Assembly (NCBI GenBank): GCA_013397695.1
Contig: VYZI01000074.1
Location: 1,229,600 to 1,293,599 of the forward strand
DNA length: 64,000 nt
DNA from: Centropus unirufus
Taxonomy: Eukaryota; Chordata; Aves; Cuculiformes; Centropidae
Reading direction: 5' to 3'
The notes under the pieces were generated by a model. That model was not told the DNA's origin. It searched no databases and was given only the letters and a program-made list of their open reading frames with translations. Of the stretch, positions 50,301 to 58,147 are shown one piece after another (the first letter of the stretch is position 1; each line of letters begins with the position of its first letter). A program made the position numbers and the translations under genes.

Positions 50301-52535
50301 GTCAGCTTCGTGTTTGTCTTCCTCTCGGTGCTGGAATACGCAGCAGTGAATTACCTGACTACGGTGCAGGAGCGGAAGGAGGGGAAACTGCGGGACAAGG
50401 TGAGTAAAACTTCTGTTTGGTTCATCCCTTTTATTTCTTTTTTCTTACGACTGATACGGTCTTTATATTGATTGGGTTATGTCTCTAAGTGGAAAAATAC
50501 TGAGATCCATATGTGTATAATTGGATCTGTTTAGGCCGATCTGCCTCAGGCTGAGTTGCTAATGCCAGAAAAACAGGAATTTTTCTCATGGGTCTTCATA
50601 GAAACATCAGAGAGGAGTGTGATCTGAACTGGGAACAACTGTAACCTGGAACTCTGTGGAGATGACAAGAGGGGAAAGTATCAGCTCTGATACTTCACTG
50701 CAGCTGCCACAGTTGCTATATTTTTAAGCTAAAGGTATTATTCAGAGCAAATTCACCTCCTCCCTCTACAGTCAGCTTTAGACTGCTTTAGACAGCTTTA
50801 GACAGTTAGGCTGCTGCGAGAAGAGCCCTGTGTTATGTCTATATTAAGAAATTAAATGCACTTGGGACCAAGACTGATAGACAAGGAAAGCCTAAAACTA
50901 AACCTTCTTTCCCTCAAAATCAAATTGGCTACTGTGAACTTCCTGTGGCAAATGCTCTAGGGCCTATGCTTAATGGGAATATTTTGATGCGTGTTGGCCC
51001 GGATAGAATTCAGGCCAGAGGTATTTCTGACACTCCAATAGTATTGTCAGCTGCGTTCCCCTGCCCAGGGAGGCTCTTTGGCAGTGTTTAATTTATCAGT
51101 ATAGACAAAGACTAGAACTGCTGCAAGGCAAAATTAAATAGCACACTTGCACATGTACGTGTCTATGTGAAGATGTGCGTACTTTAAGATGCTGTGAAGG
51201 TGAGTTTCTGGCACGCTAGGCTCCCGTGTCCATAGGAGTGACTGTCACTGCATGCACATGAAGTCATGGGAGCTGTAATTTGACCTGGGGTTTAAAAGTA
51301 GCCCTCAGAATTTCTTTCTCTGTTGGGTCCTACAGTTAGCTTACTGCCATTAACCACTTTCTCTTCCACCCGCCATCCCCTAGACCTGTCATCAGTAGAT
51401 GCTAAAGACCCTCAATTATTCTTCCCTATTAAGTTTTTTTTTTTTTTGGCATGGGGTTGCTTTTTTTTTGTAGGGGCAAAGCATTATTGAGAAAAGAAAG
51501 CATTCTGTGGAGAATCAGAGGCAGGAATTCCTAGTAGAACAGAGGTTTTGGAGTCTGTTTTCATTGCACATAAATGTATAATGCATATTCTTGGAACAGA
51601 AAACTTGCATATTTTAAGACAGCAAGTTGCTATATAAATTTCTACCTGTATTTGTTGGGCTTTTTTAGACTTGCGGGATGCTTACTCGTGCTGCTGAAGT
51701 CAATTCAAGTTTTGACATTGACTTCATCAGAGCTGGGATTTTACATTAGGCTTTTAATGGGATCTCTCCTTGGTTTAACATCAGGCTTACAAAGAAAGCG
51801 TATGTCTGTGAAACCAGAACTTGGTCCTTTTTTTTTTTCCATAACATGTACTGAGTAAGCCATTTCCACAGATAAAAATCCATCTGTTCTTGAGTATATT
51901 TAAACACAAGGACTGCAAAATAAGGAATCTAAAGACAGCAAGGCTGAGCTGAGTTACCTAAGAAAACCTTTCCTTACTTTTTGTCTCCTACAGTATTTTT
52001 CTAATATTTTCTGAAGTTGCTCGTCCAAGCAGTGCAACTAAACCATGTCTCTTCCTTTTGGAATGCGAGGGATTAAAAAGTCATTTTTTTATTTAAAAAG
52101 AAACTTATATCTCAACTACAATTGCAAGCCAGGCTGTCTATAAGCTGTCTTTTAATAGAAAGGCTTACTTTCTATTGCTGATGTGTTCTTTCTATGTTCA
52201 GCTGTATTTCTTGTTTGTGTTGCTAGTTTCCATGTACATGTGGAATACCTCATTCGAAAACTATAATGCTGGATGGAAACTACAGTGAATCTGATGCCAA
52301 CAGCCTGGCAGGATATACAATAAACCAGATGGTTCCAGAGGAAGAAAGACAAGAAAAGATGGTTGTGCACTTAGCTGTGAGCAATGAATCGAATTCATCA
52401 AAGAAGAGAGGCCTGAAGGGACACGTGGGCTTGCGCATCATCCAGAACACTCATGCAATTGATAAATACTCAAGATTAATATTTCCAGGCACCTATATAT
52501 TTTTTAATTTGATATATTGGTCTGTTTTTAGCTAA
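23204..52535 (+). CDS. GABRR2: GABRR2, GABA-A receptor subunit rho-2, complete coding region in nine exons
   Basis: Cys-loop pentameric ligand-gated chloride channel subunit forming GABA-C type receptors, best known from the retina. Exons are 23204-23316, 31733-31839, 38626-38693, 41984-42207, 46224-46306, 47711-47851, 48095-48247, 50203-50399 and 52227-52535. Lengths sum to 1395 bases: 464 residues plus stop, one residue short of human rho-2 as I recall it. Visible features: signal peptide (1-20), Cys-loop Cys178/Cys192, agonist-site aromatics Tyr199/Tyr201 and Tyr242/Thr245/Tyr248, M1 (about 262-284), M2 (about 292-311), M3 (about 326-348), a cytoplasmic loop and M4 (about 445-463). N-glycosylation sequons occur at Asn120, Asn214 and Asn254. 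Rho-2 rather than rho-1 is supported by Ser295 at pore 2' (Pro in rho-1) and by the C-terminal NTHAIDKYSRLIFP and NLIYWSVFS. All splice phases agree; no frameshift or internal stop. Confidence 0.96.
23804..23819. other. Assembly gap, 16 N
   Basis: Run of N in GABRR2 intron 1, with attattatagtaa on the left and taataataaatag on the right, suggesting an ATT/AAT microsatellite that failed to assemble. Confidence 0.99.
24875..24945 (+). repeat. TA/CA-rich low-complexity tract
   Basis: Runs of TATATATA with ATGTATATTT and CACACATACATACAC, a degenerate dinucleotide microsatellite. Confidence 0.8.
26683..26732 (+). repeat. A-rich tract (AAAAT-type units)
   Basis: Repeated ATAAAAATAAAA units; low complexity. 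Confidence 0.85.
31733..31839 (+). CDS. GABRR2: GABRR2 exon 2
   Basis: This 107-bp exon follows tgtcttttgcag. It encodes SHIYKKNHDMTKNRKGKTDQ then LLRVDDHDFTMRPAFG, the start of the extracellular domain (residues 38-74). RVDDHDFTMRPAFGG is a conserved rho-family segment. The donor is gtgaga. Confidence 0.95.
33197..33233 (+). repeat. 15-bp tandem repeat, 2.5 copies
   Basis: AAAGAGCATCTTTGT, then AAAGAGCGTCTTTGT, then AAAGAGC; one substitution between the full copies. Confidence 0.9.
33904..33935 (+). repeat. ATT/AAT microsatellite with mirror symmetry
   Basis: Five ATT units run directly into AATAATAAT, making a self-complementary tract in GABRR2 intron 2. Confidence 0.9.
38626..38693 (+). 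CDS. GABRR2: GABRR2 exon 3
   Basis: This 68-bp exon, the characteristic small third exon of GABA-A receptor genes, follows tctctacag. It encodes GPAIPVGVDVQVESLDSISE then VDM (residues 74-96), a highly conserved beta-strand with the agonist-face segment. The donor is gtatgt; it ends in phase 0. Confidence 0.96.
38694..41983 (+). other. GABRR2 intron 3
   Basis: 3.3 kb non-coding. The middle (about 39850-41100) is somewhat richer in G and C. No repeat family or extra exon recognised. Confidence 0.8.
41984..42207 (+). CDS. GABRR2: GABRR2 exon 4
   Basis: This 224-bp exon encodes residues 97-170 and part of Arg171, from DFTMTLYLRHYWKDERLSFP to VFPDGHVLYSM. It includes the KKIWVPDVFFVHSKRSFIHD core. 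The acceptor is unusual: a pyrimidine run is followed by tttgggaag, so purines directly precede the AG. The donor is gtaacg. Asn120 lies in an NKS sequon. Confidence 0.95.
42873..42936. other. Assembly gap, 64 N
   Basis: Run of N in GABRR2 intron 4, next to possibly LTR-derived sequence. Confidence 0.99.
42937..43500 (-). mobile_element. Possible LTR/endogenous retroelement-derived sequence (tentative)
   Basis: Next to the gap, AT-rich sequence with repeated AACAGTAATAA-like motifs passes into a compact, moderately GC-rich block (43170-43470). In antisense it has an LTR-like makeup. No coding domain, no paired LTR and no TG...CA ends could be established. It may equally be ordinary intron. 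Confidence 0.2.
46224..46306 (+). CDS. GABRR2: GABRR2 exon 5 (Cys-loop)
   Basis: This 83-bp exon encodes ITVTAMCNMDFSRFPLDSQT then CSLELES. It carries both disulfide Cys residues (178 and 192) with 13 residues between them, the hallmark of the Cys-loop superfamily. The acceptor is gacttctag and the donor is gtaggt. Confidence 0.97.
46307..47710 (+). other. GABRR2 intron 5
   Basis: 1.4 kb non-coding; about 46968-47190 looks like a diverged CR1 3' region in antisense orientation. Confidence 0.8.
46968..47190 (-). mobile_element. Diverged CR1-like fragment (antisense)
   Basis: ttgctcaggactgtgtctac, gttttgaacatctccgagat, ggaggttccacaacctttct and gtatgttccaatgtttgacg follow the order of antisense CR1 3' sequence but with many substitutions. 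This is an old copy, called with lower confidence. Confidence 0.55.
47711..47851 (+). CDS. GABRR2: GABRR2 exon 6
   Basis: This 141-bp exon encodes residues 199-246: YAYTDEDLMLYWKNGNESLK, then the segment ending KFHTTSRLAFYSSTG. Tyr199 and Tyr201 (loop B) and Tyr242 and Thr245 (loop C) match known GABA-contact positions of rho subunits. The acceptor is tttctctaag and the donor is gtattg. Confidence 0.96.
48095..48247 (+). CDS. GABRR2: GABRR2 exon 7 (M1 and start of M2)
   Basis: This 153-bp exon encodes residues 246-297, from GWYNRLYINFTLHRHIFFFL through the M1 helix to WIDRRAVPARVSLG. The codon for the M2 2' residue is TCT (Ser295) at 48241-48243, the rho-2 state. The acceptor is ctctcatag and the donor is gtgaga. 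Confidence 0.96.
48248..50202 (+). other. GABRR2 intron 7
   Basis: 2.0 kb non-coding; includes an imperfect ATGTAT/CACA-rich stretch (about 49540-49660). No gene recognised. Confidence 0.8.
49540..49660 (+). repeat. Degenerate ATGTAT/CACA low-complexity tract
   Basis: Alternating purine-pyrimidine sequence such as catgtatacatgtttgtatg and cacgcacatgtatttg in GABRR2 intron 7. Confidence 0.75.
50203..50399 (+). CDS. GABRR2: GABRR2 exon 8 (M2 and M3)
   Basis: This 197-bp exon encodes residues 297-362: the M2 pore (GITTVLTMSTIITGVNASMP), the M2-M3 loop, the M3 helix (IYLWVSFVFVFLSVLEYAAV) and the start of the cytoplasmic loop (QERKEGKLRDK). It is GC-richer than the introns around it. The acceptor is gttcttcccag and the donor is gtgagt; it ends in phase 0. 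Confidence 0.97.
50400..52226 (+). other. GABRR2 intron 8
   Basis: 1.8 kb non-coding, with an imperfect 10-bp tandem repeat (50773-50802) and T-rich tracts (51435-51470). No gene recognised. Confidence 0.8.
50773..50802 (+). repeat. Imperfect 10-bp tandem repeat, 3 copies
   Basis: CAGCTTTAGA, CTGCTTTAGA, CAGCTTTAGA in a row, in GABRR2 intron 8. Confidence 0.85.
52227..52535 (+). CDS. GABRR2: GABRR2 exon 9 (cytoplasmic loop, M4, stop)
   Basis: This exon begins after tgttgctag with FPCTCGIPHSKTIMLDGNYS and encodes residues 363-464. The variable M3-M4 loop contains SESDANSLAGY, a rho-2 signature. It ends NTHAIDKYSRLIFP, then M4 and NLIYWSVFS with TAA at 52533-52535. Confidence 0.96.
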   Translation, partial: FPCTCGIPHSKTIMLDGNYSESDANSLAGYTINQMVPEEERQEKMVVHLAVSNESNSSKKRGLKGHVGLRIIQNTHAIDKYSRLIFPGTYIFFNLIYWSVFS

Positions 52536-53810
52536 GCATGCTGGCATAGCAATGACTGAAGCAGAAGACATTTACAAAACTCTTTTCTGTTTGTTCCTTT
52601 CCAGTCGACTCTGGATGCAAAGCCAGAAAATTGACAATTTTATTGCTTCTTTGGAAAGTAAAGGTGAAGGCACATCCTCCGATAGGCAACTCGATGCACA
52701 GGCATGATGGATGAAGATGCTCAGCAGGTTACTTTCCAACTCACACCCCTGCTCCTTTATGACCCATTGTTTTTCGTACTTGAAAAAACAGACTCACCAT
52801 TCACTCAAAAGTCGTTCTGCGTTCATCTGGGATTCATCATGCTGGTGGTGCCTGCTGTGCAGTGGACAACCAGAGGCACTGCTCATATCGGCTGTCAGGG
52901 ATTGGACAAATGCAATTTACACAGAAAGGTCTGGACAGGGCATCTCCATAACAGAACTGAATGGGGCCTTTCCTTTCTAAAATCTCAGCTTTTGAGCAAA
53001 GACTTTTGTTTTTCTTTGGCATATGCCCATCGTATTTCTTTCCATTGGTTTATGAAAAAAACCTCCGTTTAGGAGGTCCTGTATCCCAGCCTGCCACTGC
53101 TCTGTTGAGCCACCAGGCCAATGCATTTACCACACACCATTCTTCTTCTTGGAGCTGAAATTTGAATACTTCTTACATTGACAGGTGGAAATCACTACAG
53201 TAAAGATGCAAAAAAAAAAACCCCACACTCCTTTTTTAAGAGATTTAAGCCTGGAAATAACAGTGTGAATTCTTCAGCATTAGCAGGTATGAGTGTAAAA
53301 TAGGAACCAATGCCATGGCGGAAGGCAGGACAACACAGTGAAGGAACCTTTGCTAGGGGAAGGCAGAAAACTGCACCATGAAGTCACCAGTGTGAGGAGT
53401 GAGAAACTAGACTCCTGTGCCCCAATTTTTGCCAGCCTTTCTGCATTATCCACAGCACGTGTCACTGAACCTCTCAATCCCTCATCTCCTCCATCCAAAC
53501 ACTGGGGAGCAATAACATTTACCTACCTCATGAGGTGCCGAGGGGCTTAACTAGCATTTGTGTGGGGCACAGTTATGATTTCTGTGCAGGTCACACAGTG
53601 GGAATCTAAAAGTTGTTGTTATTTTAGTTATCAGTGAGCTCTTCAAATTTAAATCTTCCCCTGAATCAGTCCAGCTGGAAGAATGTGGGTATCTCCCCCG
53701 CCTTATAGTGATATTAAAACCAGAGTTAAATGTAGCCCAACAGCCAAGAGGTGAGCACTGTCAATGAATAATGCCTCCTGGCATACAATAAAAAAAGAAG
53801 GCCTGGTACT
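52536..53810 (+). other. GABRR2: GABRR2 3' UTR (probable)
   Basis: Non-coding sequence after the GABRR2 stop. The first canonical AATAAA is at 53787-53792; further AATAAA motifs at 53928-53933 and 54145-54150 could give longer transcripts. The UTR end is inferred from these signals. Confidence 0.5.
53787..53792 (+). terminator. Polyadenylation signal, candidate for GABRR2
   Basis: AATAAA in cataCAATAAAAAAAG, about 1.25 kb after the stop. Alternatives at 53928 and 54145 are equally canonical. Confidence 0.45.
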
Positions 53811-54606
53811 TTACTTTGCCATTCATTTTTATTATATCACCCGTTCGCTGAAAAGTTATACATTAAAAACAGTCCTTTACATCTTATCATCTTGGTACTA
53901 GTGTCGCCTGTCATTTAAATGCTGGTTAATAAACACCTTCTGCAGAGGCTACCTTACTGTTATTTTATCTACATATATACGTAACTGATAGAGATTGATG
54001 TCTGTTTCTACCAGACACAATTACACAGCCTATAAAACCATCAAGGTGGGTTTTCTCCCTTTAATGGGAAAAAAACCCATCTCTGTCTTAGGCACCATTT
54101 ACACGTACTATTCATTAAAACAGTAGATGAAAAGTATAGATAGAAATAAAGCCAAGACATCTCTAAGACATTATATGAATTGTGTTTTTCTGCTTATTAA
54201 GAGGAGAGAGAGCCAGGCATGAATCTAGCAGGAATATTTGAAATATGATCTTGAGAATGTATTACACCTTTCATCTCCCCTGGATTATGAGAGACTCCAC
54301 GAGCACTGCCTAACTTCTAGTTACAAGATCCAACCAGTGTTTTGAGAAACAGTGCCTGAATACTGGTTATGGACACAGCCCAATTTTGTGAAGCACTGAG
54401 CATCTGGACAATTGGCCCTACCAAATGACAGAATTTTCAGAAGTGCGCACGGGATTTGGGCAAGTGAAGCCCATTGGTGTAGTCATTTTTTCTGAATGAC
54501 CTGGTCCAACTATGAAGAGAGAAAATGTTGGCCCTGCTCATTCTGCATCTGGCTCCATTGTACTTATACTTATTTCTAACCAAATCATGTCTTTGAAAGA
54601 AGGTAT

Positions 54607-54640
54607 CTCTCTCTCCTCTCTCTCTCTATCTATATATAAA
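54607..54640 (+). repeat. CT-rich then TA-rich microsatellite
   Basis: tctctctcctctctctctct passes into atctatatataa. Confidence 0.8.
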
Positions 54641-56423
54641 TGTACATGTATGTATAATGTATGTGAAGGTGGAATATAAAAAAGGAAGACAATGGGATGT
54701 GTACCTATGTTAAATAGTGTACATATGTGAAATTGTAACATATTGTATATTAATTACCATTTATTATGCCCAGGAAACTTACTATGTTGATTTGAAAAAA
54801 GCTCTTATTGCCAGCCAAGGGGCAACAAATGACGTACTGACAAGTTATTTGATAAATACGAATTCTAGGTTCTCTTCAGATATTCCTTCTGAAAAAAGAA
54901 GTGTTGAGAATTTTGCAAGGAAGGCTGATGCTAAACTGGCTGTGCTGCTCACTGTAATCAAACCTGGTAATAAAATAACAGATGGAAAGGGTGGAAGAAA
55001 GTCCATTTCGTGGTGTGAACTTTCAAATGTGATTATAATTCTATTTGGAGATCTGTTACCTATGAGCTAATGCTCAGTGGTAAAGGATTTGAATAAACAC
55101 CTCATTTGTAATTGACTTTAAATGAAAAGCATCTCAAAAGGTGAAAGAAATGTAGGAGAAGCATGTAGGTGCTATGAAGTACACAAAGCTCATTGGGAAA
55201 ACTGAGCCTTTAATGACAACTGTAAGCTACAGAGACCTTCTGTGAAAACTGCAACGGAAGAAATTTTAATAATTACTTTATATTTAAGGACACATTTTTC
55301 AAAAGCCCAAATGGCAGGGTAGTTCTCAATCTCCATTTGGCTAAATGGGAATGGTCTTTTAATTCCTCCTTTGTGTCTTTGAAGGGGTTGTCTCTACACT
55401 TACCAATGGAAGACAAATCTCTTATGTTCTGGCTACCTGATCTCAACTCTTATCCGTAATACAGACATTGGGACTAAAGGAAATGCACACAGGCAAGGCC
55501 AGTACCTCAATCACTGAATAATGGTTCTAGTCTGTCAAATGTCCACAATGGAGAGATTACAGCAAGGTACAGGCTAACTAAATGGGATGCTGCCCAGCTG
55601 GAATTTAAAGAACAGAAAAAAAATTATCTAAAAACCAGCAAGACTTTAGCACTATTAAAATTAAAATGTAATCCAGTCTCACACTAAGCTGATTAATTCC
55701 TTCGCAAAAAATGACATTTGAAATAATGTATCAGGGTCATTACTTTCCTGATCAGAGGAATTACCATTTTAGATGAAGTGAGAAGGCTAGGGAGGGAAAT
55801 CACGCTTGAGCAGGGGGCAAGGTACCACTCCTGGCATCCGGCTCTTGCCGTGTTGCCAGGGTAACCCCAGGCTGTGAGTCCACTGCAGAGGCAAGGATTG
55901 GATGACCCAGCTTTTCCAAGGCTGATGCCTGAGCATCACACGTCACCATAAGGCACTCTGTGATTTGGGCAAGAAAAAGCTATTTTCTGCTGGGAGCTAG
56001 CCTTAGATTGGCAGTGTTATGGGGCCCAAGGCAGGGGAACCTTGGAAGACAAGCAATGTTTGCACCCACAGCTGTCCACAACACTTTCTCTAAATGAATT
56101 TTGCCTCATGTCACAGACTTTTGATGCTAGACTACACTGGACCCATAAAAGAAGGCAACCTCCCACAACCGGGACAGCATTATATTGCCTGCTCCTCAGA
56201 GCAAGAAGCAGACCCCTCAGCAGATAATTTGAAGACTGGTATTTAAGATTTCATACCTTTGAGAAAACATACAAGGCTCATCTCAGCCAGTCGTCCAAAC
56301 TGACTTTCTCCCGTGAGCCTTTTAGGGGGCTCTGGCTATGGATACACACACTTGCAACCGTGGAAATTAGCTTAGAAAAAGTGCCTGGCAAGTCAATCCG
56401 TTCAAAATGCACGTAAATGATGT

Positions 56424-56456
56424 GAAAAAAAAAAAAAAAGAAAAGAAAAAAAATAT
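56424..56456 (+). repeat. Poly-A/G-interrupted A tract
   Basis: A run of about 15 A then gaaaagaaaaaaaat; low complexity, 3.9 kb downstream of GABRR2. Confidence 0.8.
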
Positions 56457-57838
56457 TTTAGTGCTCTACTTGTCACATAGATTTATAGAAGAAAATTGTG
56501 TGTTTCGCTTAGAGGGAATTCAGAGAGGGAAATGAAAGGATGAGTTAATTTTAACGACAGTTTGAATTACTTGAACAAATTTATTTTGGGAAATGGGACT
56601 GAACATTAGAGCTGCAAAACTCTCTAGCCTCCTGGCTCTTTCCATATTATCTGAATTTTTATTAGGGTCCAAATTCATTTCAACCATGAATGTTTAAACC
56701 TTCTTTATTAAGGTGCGTAATGACCACATTTTCATAGGTATGGCTGGGAAGAGACATTCAGTGCCGTGCACAGACTCTAGTTGCAGCAGCCTGCAAGTAA
56801 AAATACTTTTTTTGTCATCTAGAATTTCAGGAGGGCTACCATTATGCAGCAGGAAAGTCGGCGTTGCCTGTTTGTCGAGCAGGGAGACGGGACGGTCTCT
56901 GAGGAGTTAGACAATAAAAGCCCACATTGTTGGCACCAGCTGGTAGCCTCAGCATCTGGTACATGGTGCTTGGGTACAGGAGGACTGCATGGGGAGGAAA
57001 GGAAGCTCTGGCTTGGGCCAGACCTGGAGCTTGCAGCCGTCTCAGTTGGTCACCCCCAACCACGCTGGTGGCACAGATGCAAGCTGCCACCCCAGGGGAG
57101 GTGGCAAGGGACATTTCCCCAGGGCTTGGTCCCATGTCCTTTGTCTTCATGAGAACCTTTCTTTGCAGGTTTGGTGTCTGCCTGCCCCAAATGGCTCTGA
57201 CCTGCCATGGAACAATGCATGAAGGAAATATTTCTCTTCCTTGGGAGCTGGGGTTGGGGGTTCTCCATGTGTTTCATCCATAGGGGAGGTTGGTGTCTGA
57301 TCTGCATGTGTGTTGACTGTGTCCAGGATTTTGCTGTTAGACTTCTGCCACACCAGAACTCCCTTTCCTCTTGGCGATGGCCCAGGATAAGAGAAGGAGG
57401 ATCCCTTCCTCCAAAGCAGAGGAAAGGATCAAAATGGGAGGCCTTACTGATTCCTTGGAGTCAAATGGTCTGTCCCAGGCTCCGAGGTGGTCTCTGCCCT
57501 AAAGGACAGAGGACATGAAAACTGTGCAACTCAGTTTTGAAATGAGTTGCTAAATGGAAATGGTACTTGCTGAGCTGCCTGGAGACCACATTGCCACTCA
57601 CACAGAGCAAGGCCAGGGCCGGAGCTCTGTGGGGGCCACTCTTTACCTTCCAAACACACAAAGGAATGCCTGGAACCTGGAAGTGATTCTACTCAGGATT
57701 GAAGCTACCCGTCAGCTTGACCGTCTCCAACCTTGGACTTCTGCAGAAGGGCTCTCTCAGTCTCCTGCACACCCTCATGCAGGTCCAGCCGTGCTTTGAT
57801 AAGCAGTATCTTATTTCTTAAAAATAGAGAAAAAAGGA

Positions 57839-58142
57839 AAGGGAGAGGGAGAGGGAGAGGGAGAGGGAGAGGGAGAGGGAGAGGGAGAGGGAGAGGGANN
57901 NNNNNNNNNNNNNNNNNNNNNNNNNNNNNNNNNNNNNNNNNNNNNNNNNNNNNNNNNNNNNNNNNNNNNNNNNNNNNNNNNNNNNNNNNNNNNNNNNNNN
58001 NNNNNNNNNNNNNNNNNNNNNNNNNNNNNNNNNNNNNNNNNNNNNNNNGAAAGGGAAAGGGAAAGGGAAAGGGAAAGGGAAAGGGAAAGGGAAAGGGAAA
58101 GGGAAAGGGAAAGGGAAAGGGAAAGGGAAAGGGAAAGGGAAA
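57839..58142 (+). repeat. Polypurine hexanucleotide microsatellite, GGGAGA then GGGAAA, with an N gap
   Basis: Left of the gap (57839-57898) the unit is GGGAGA, about ten copies. Right of it (58049-58142) the unit is GGGAAA, about fifteen copies. N fills 57899-58048 (150 bases). True length is unknown. The long open frames across it are artefacts of the repeat. Confidence 0.95.
57899..58048. other. Assembly gap, 150 N
   Basis: Run of N inside the hexanucleotide repeat; sequence and true length unknown. Confidence 0.99.
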
Positions 58143-58147
58143 GAGAA

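Larger units (their letters stand above)
53811..57830. other. Intergenic DNA downstream of GABRR2, first part
   Basis: No gene recognised. AT-rich with a CT/TA-rich patch (54607-54640) and an A-rich tract (56424-56456). Short ORFs between 56840 and 57520 overlap on both strands of a GC-rich piece and look like chance ORFs. Confidence 0.65.
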
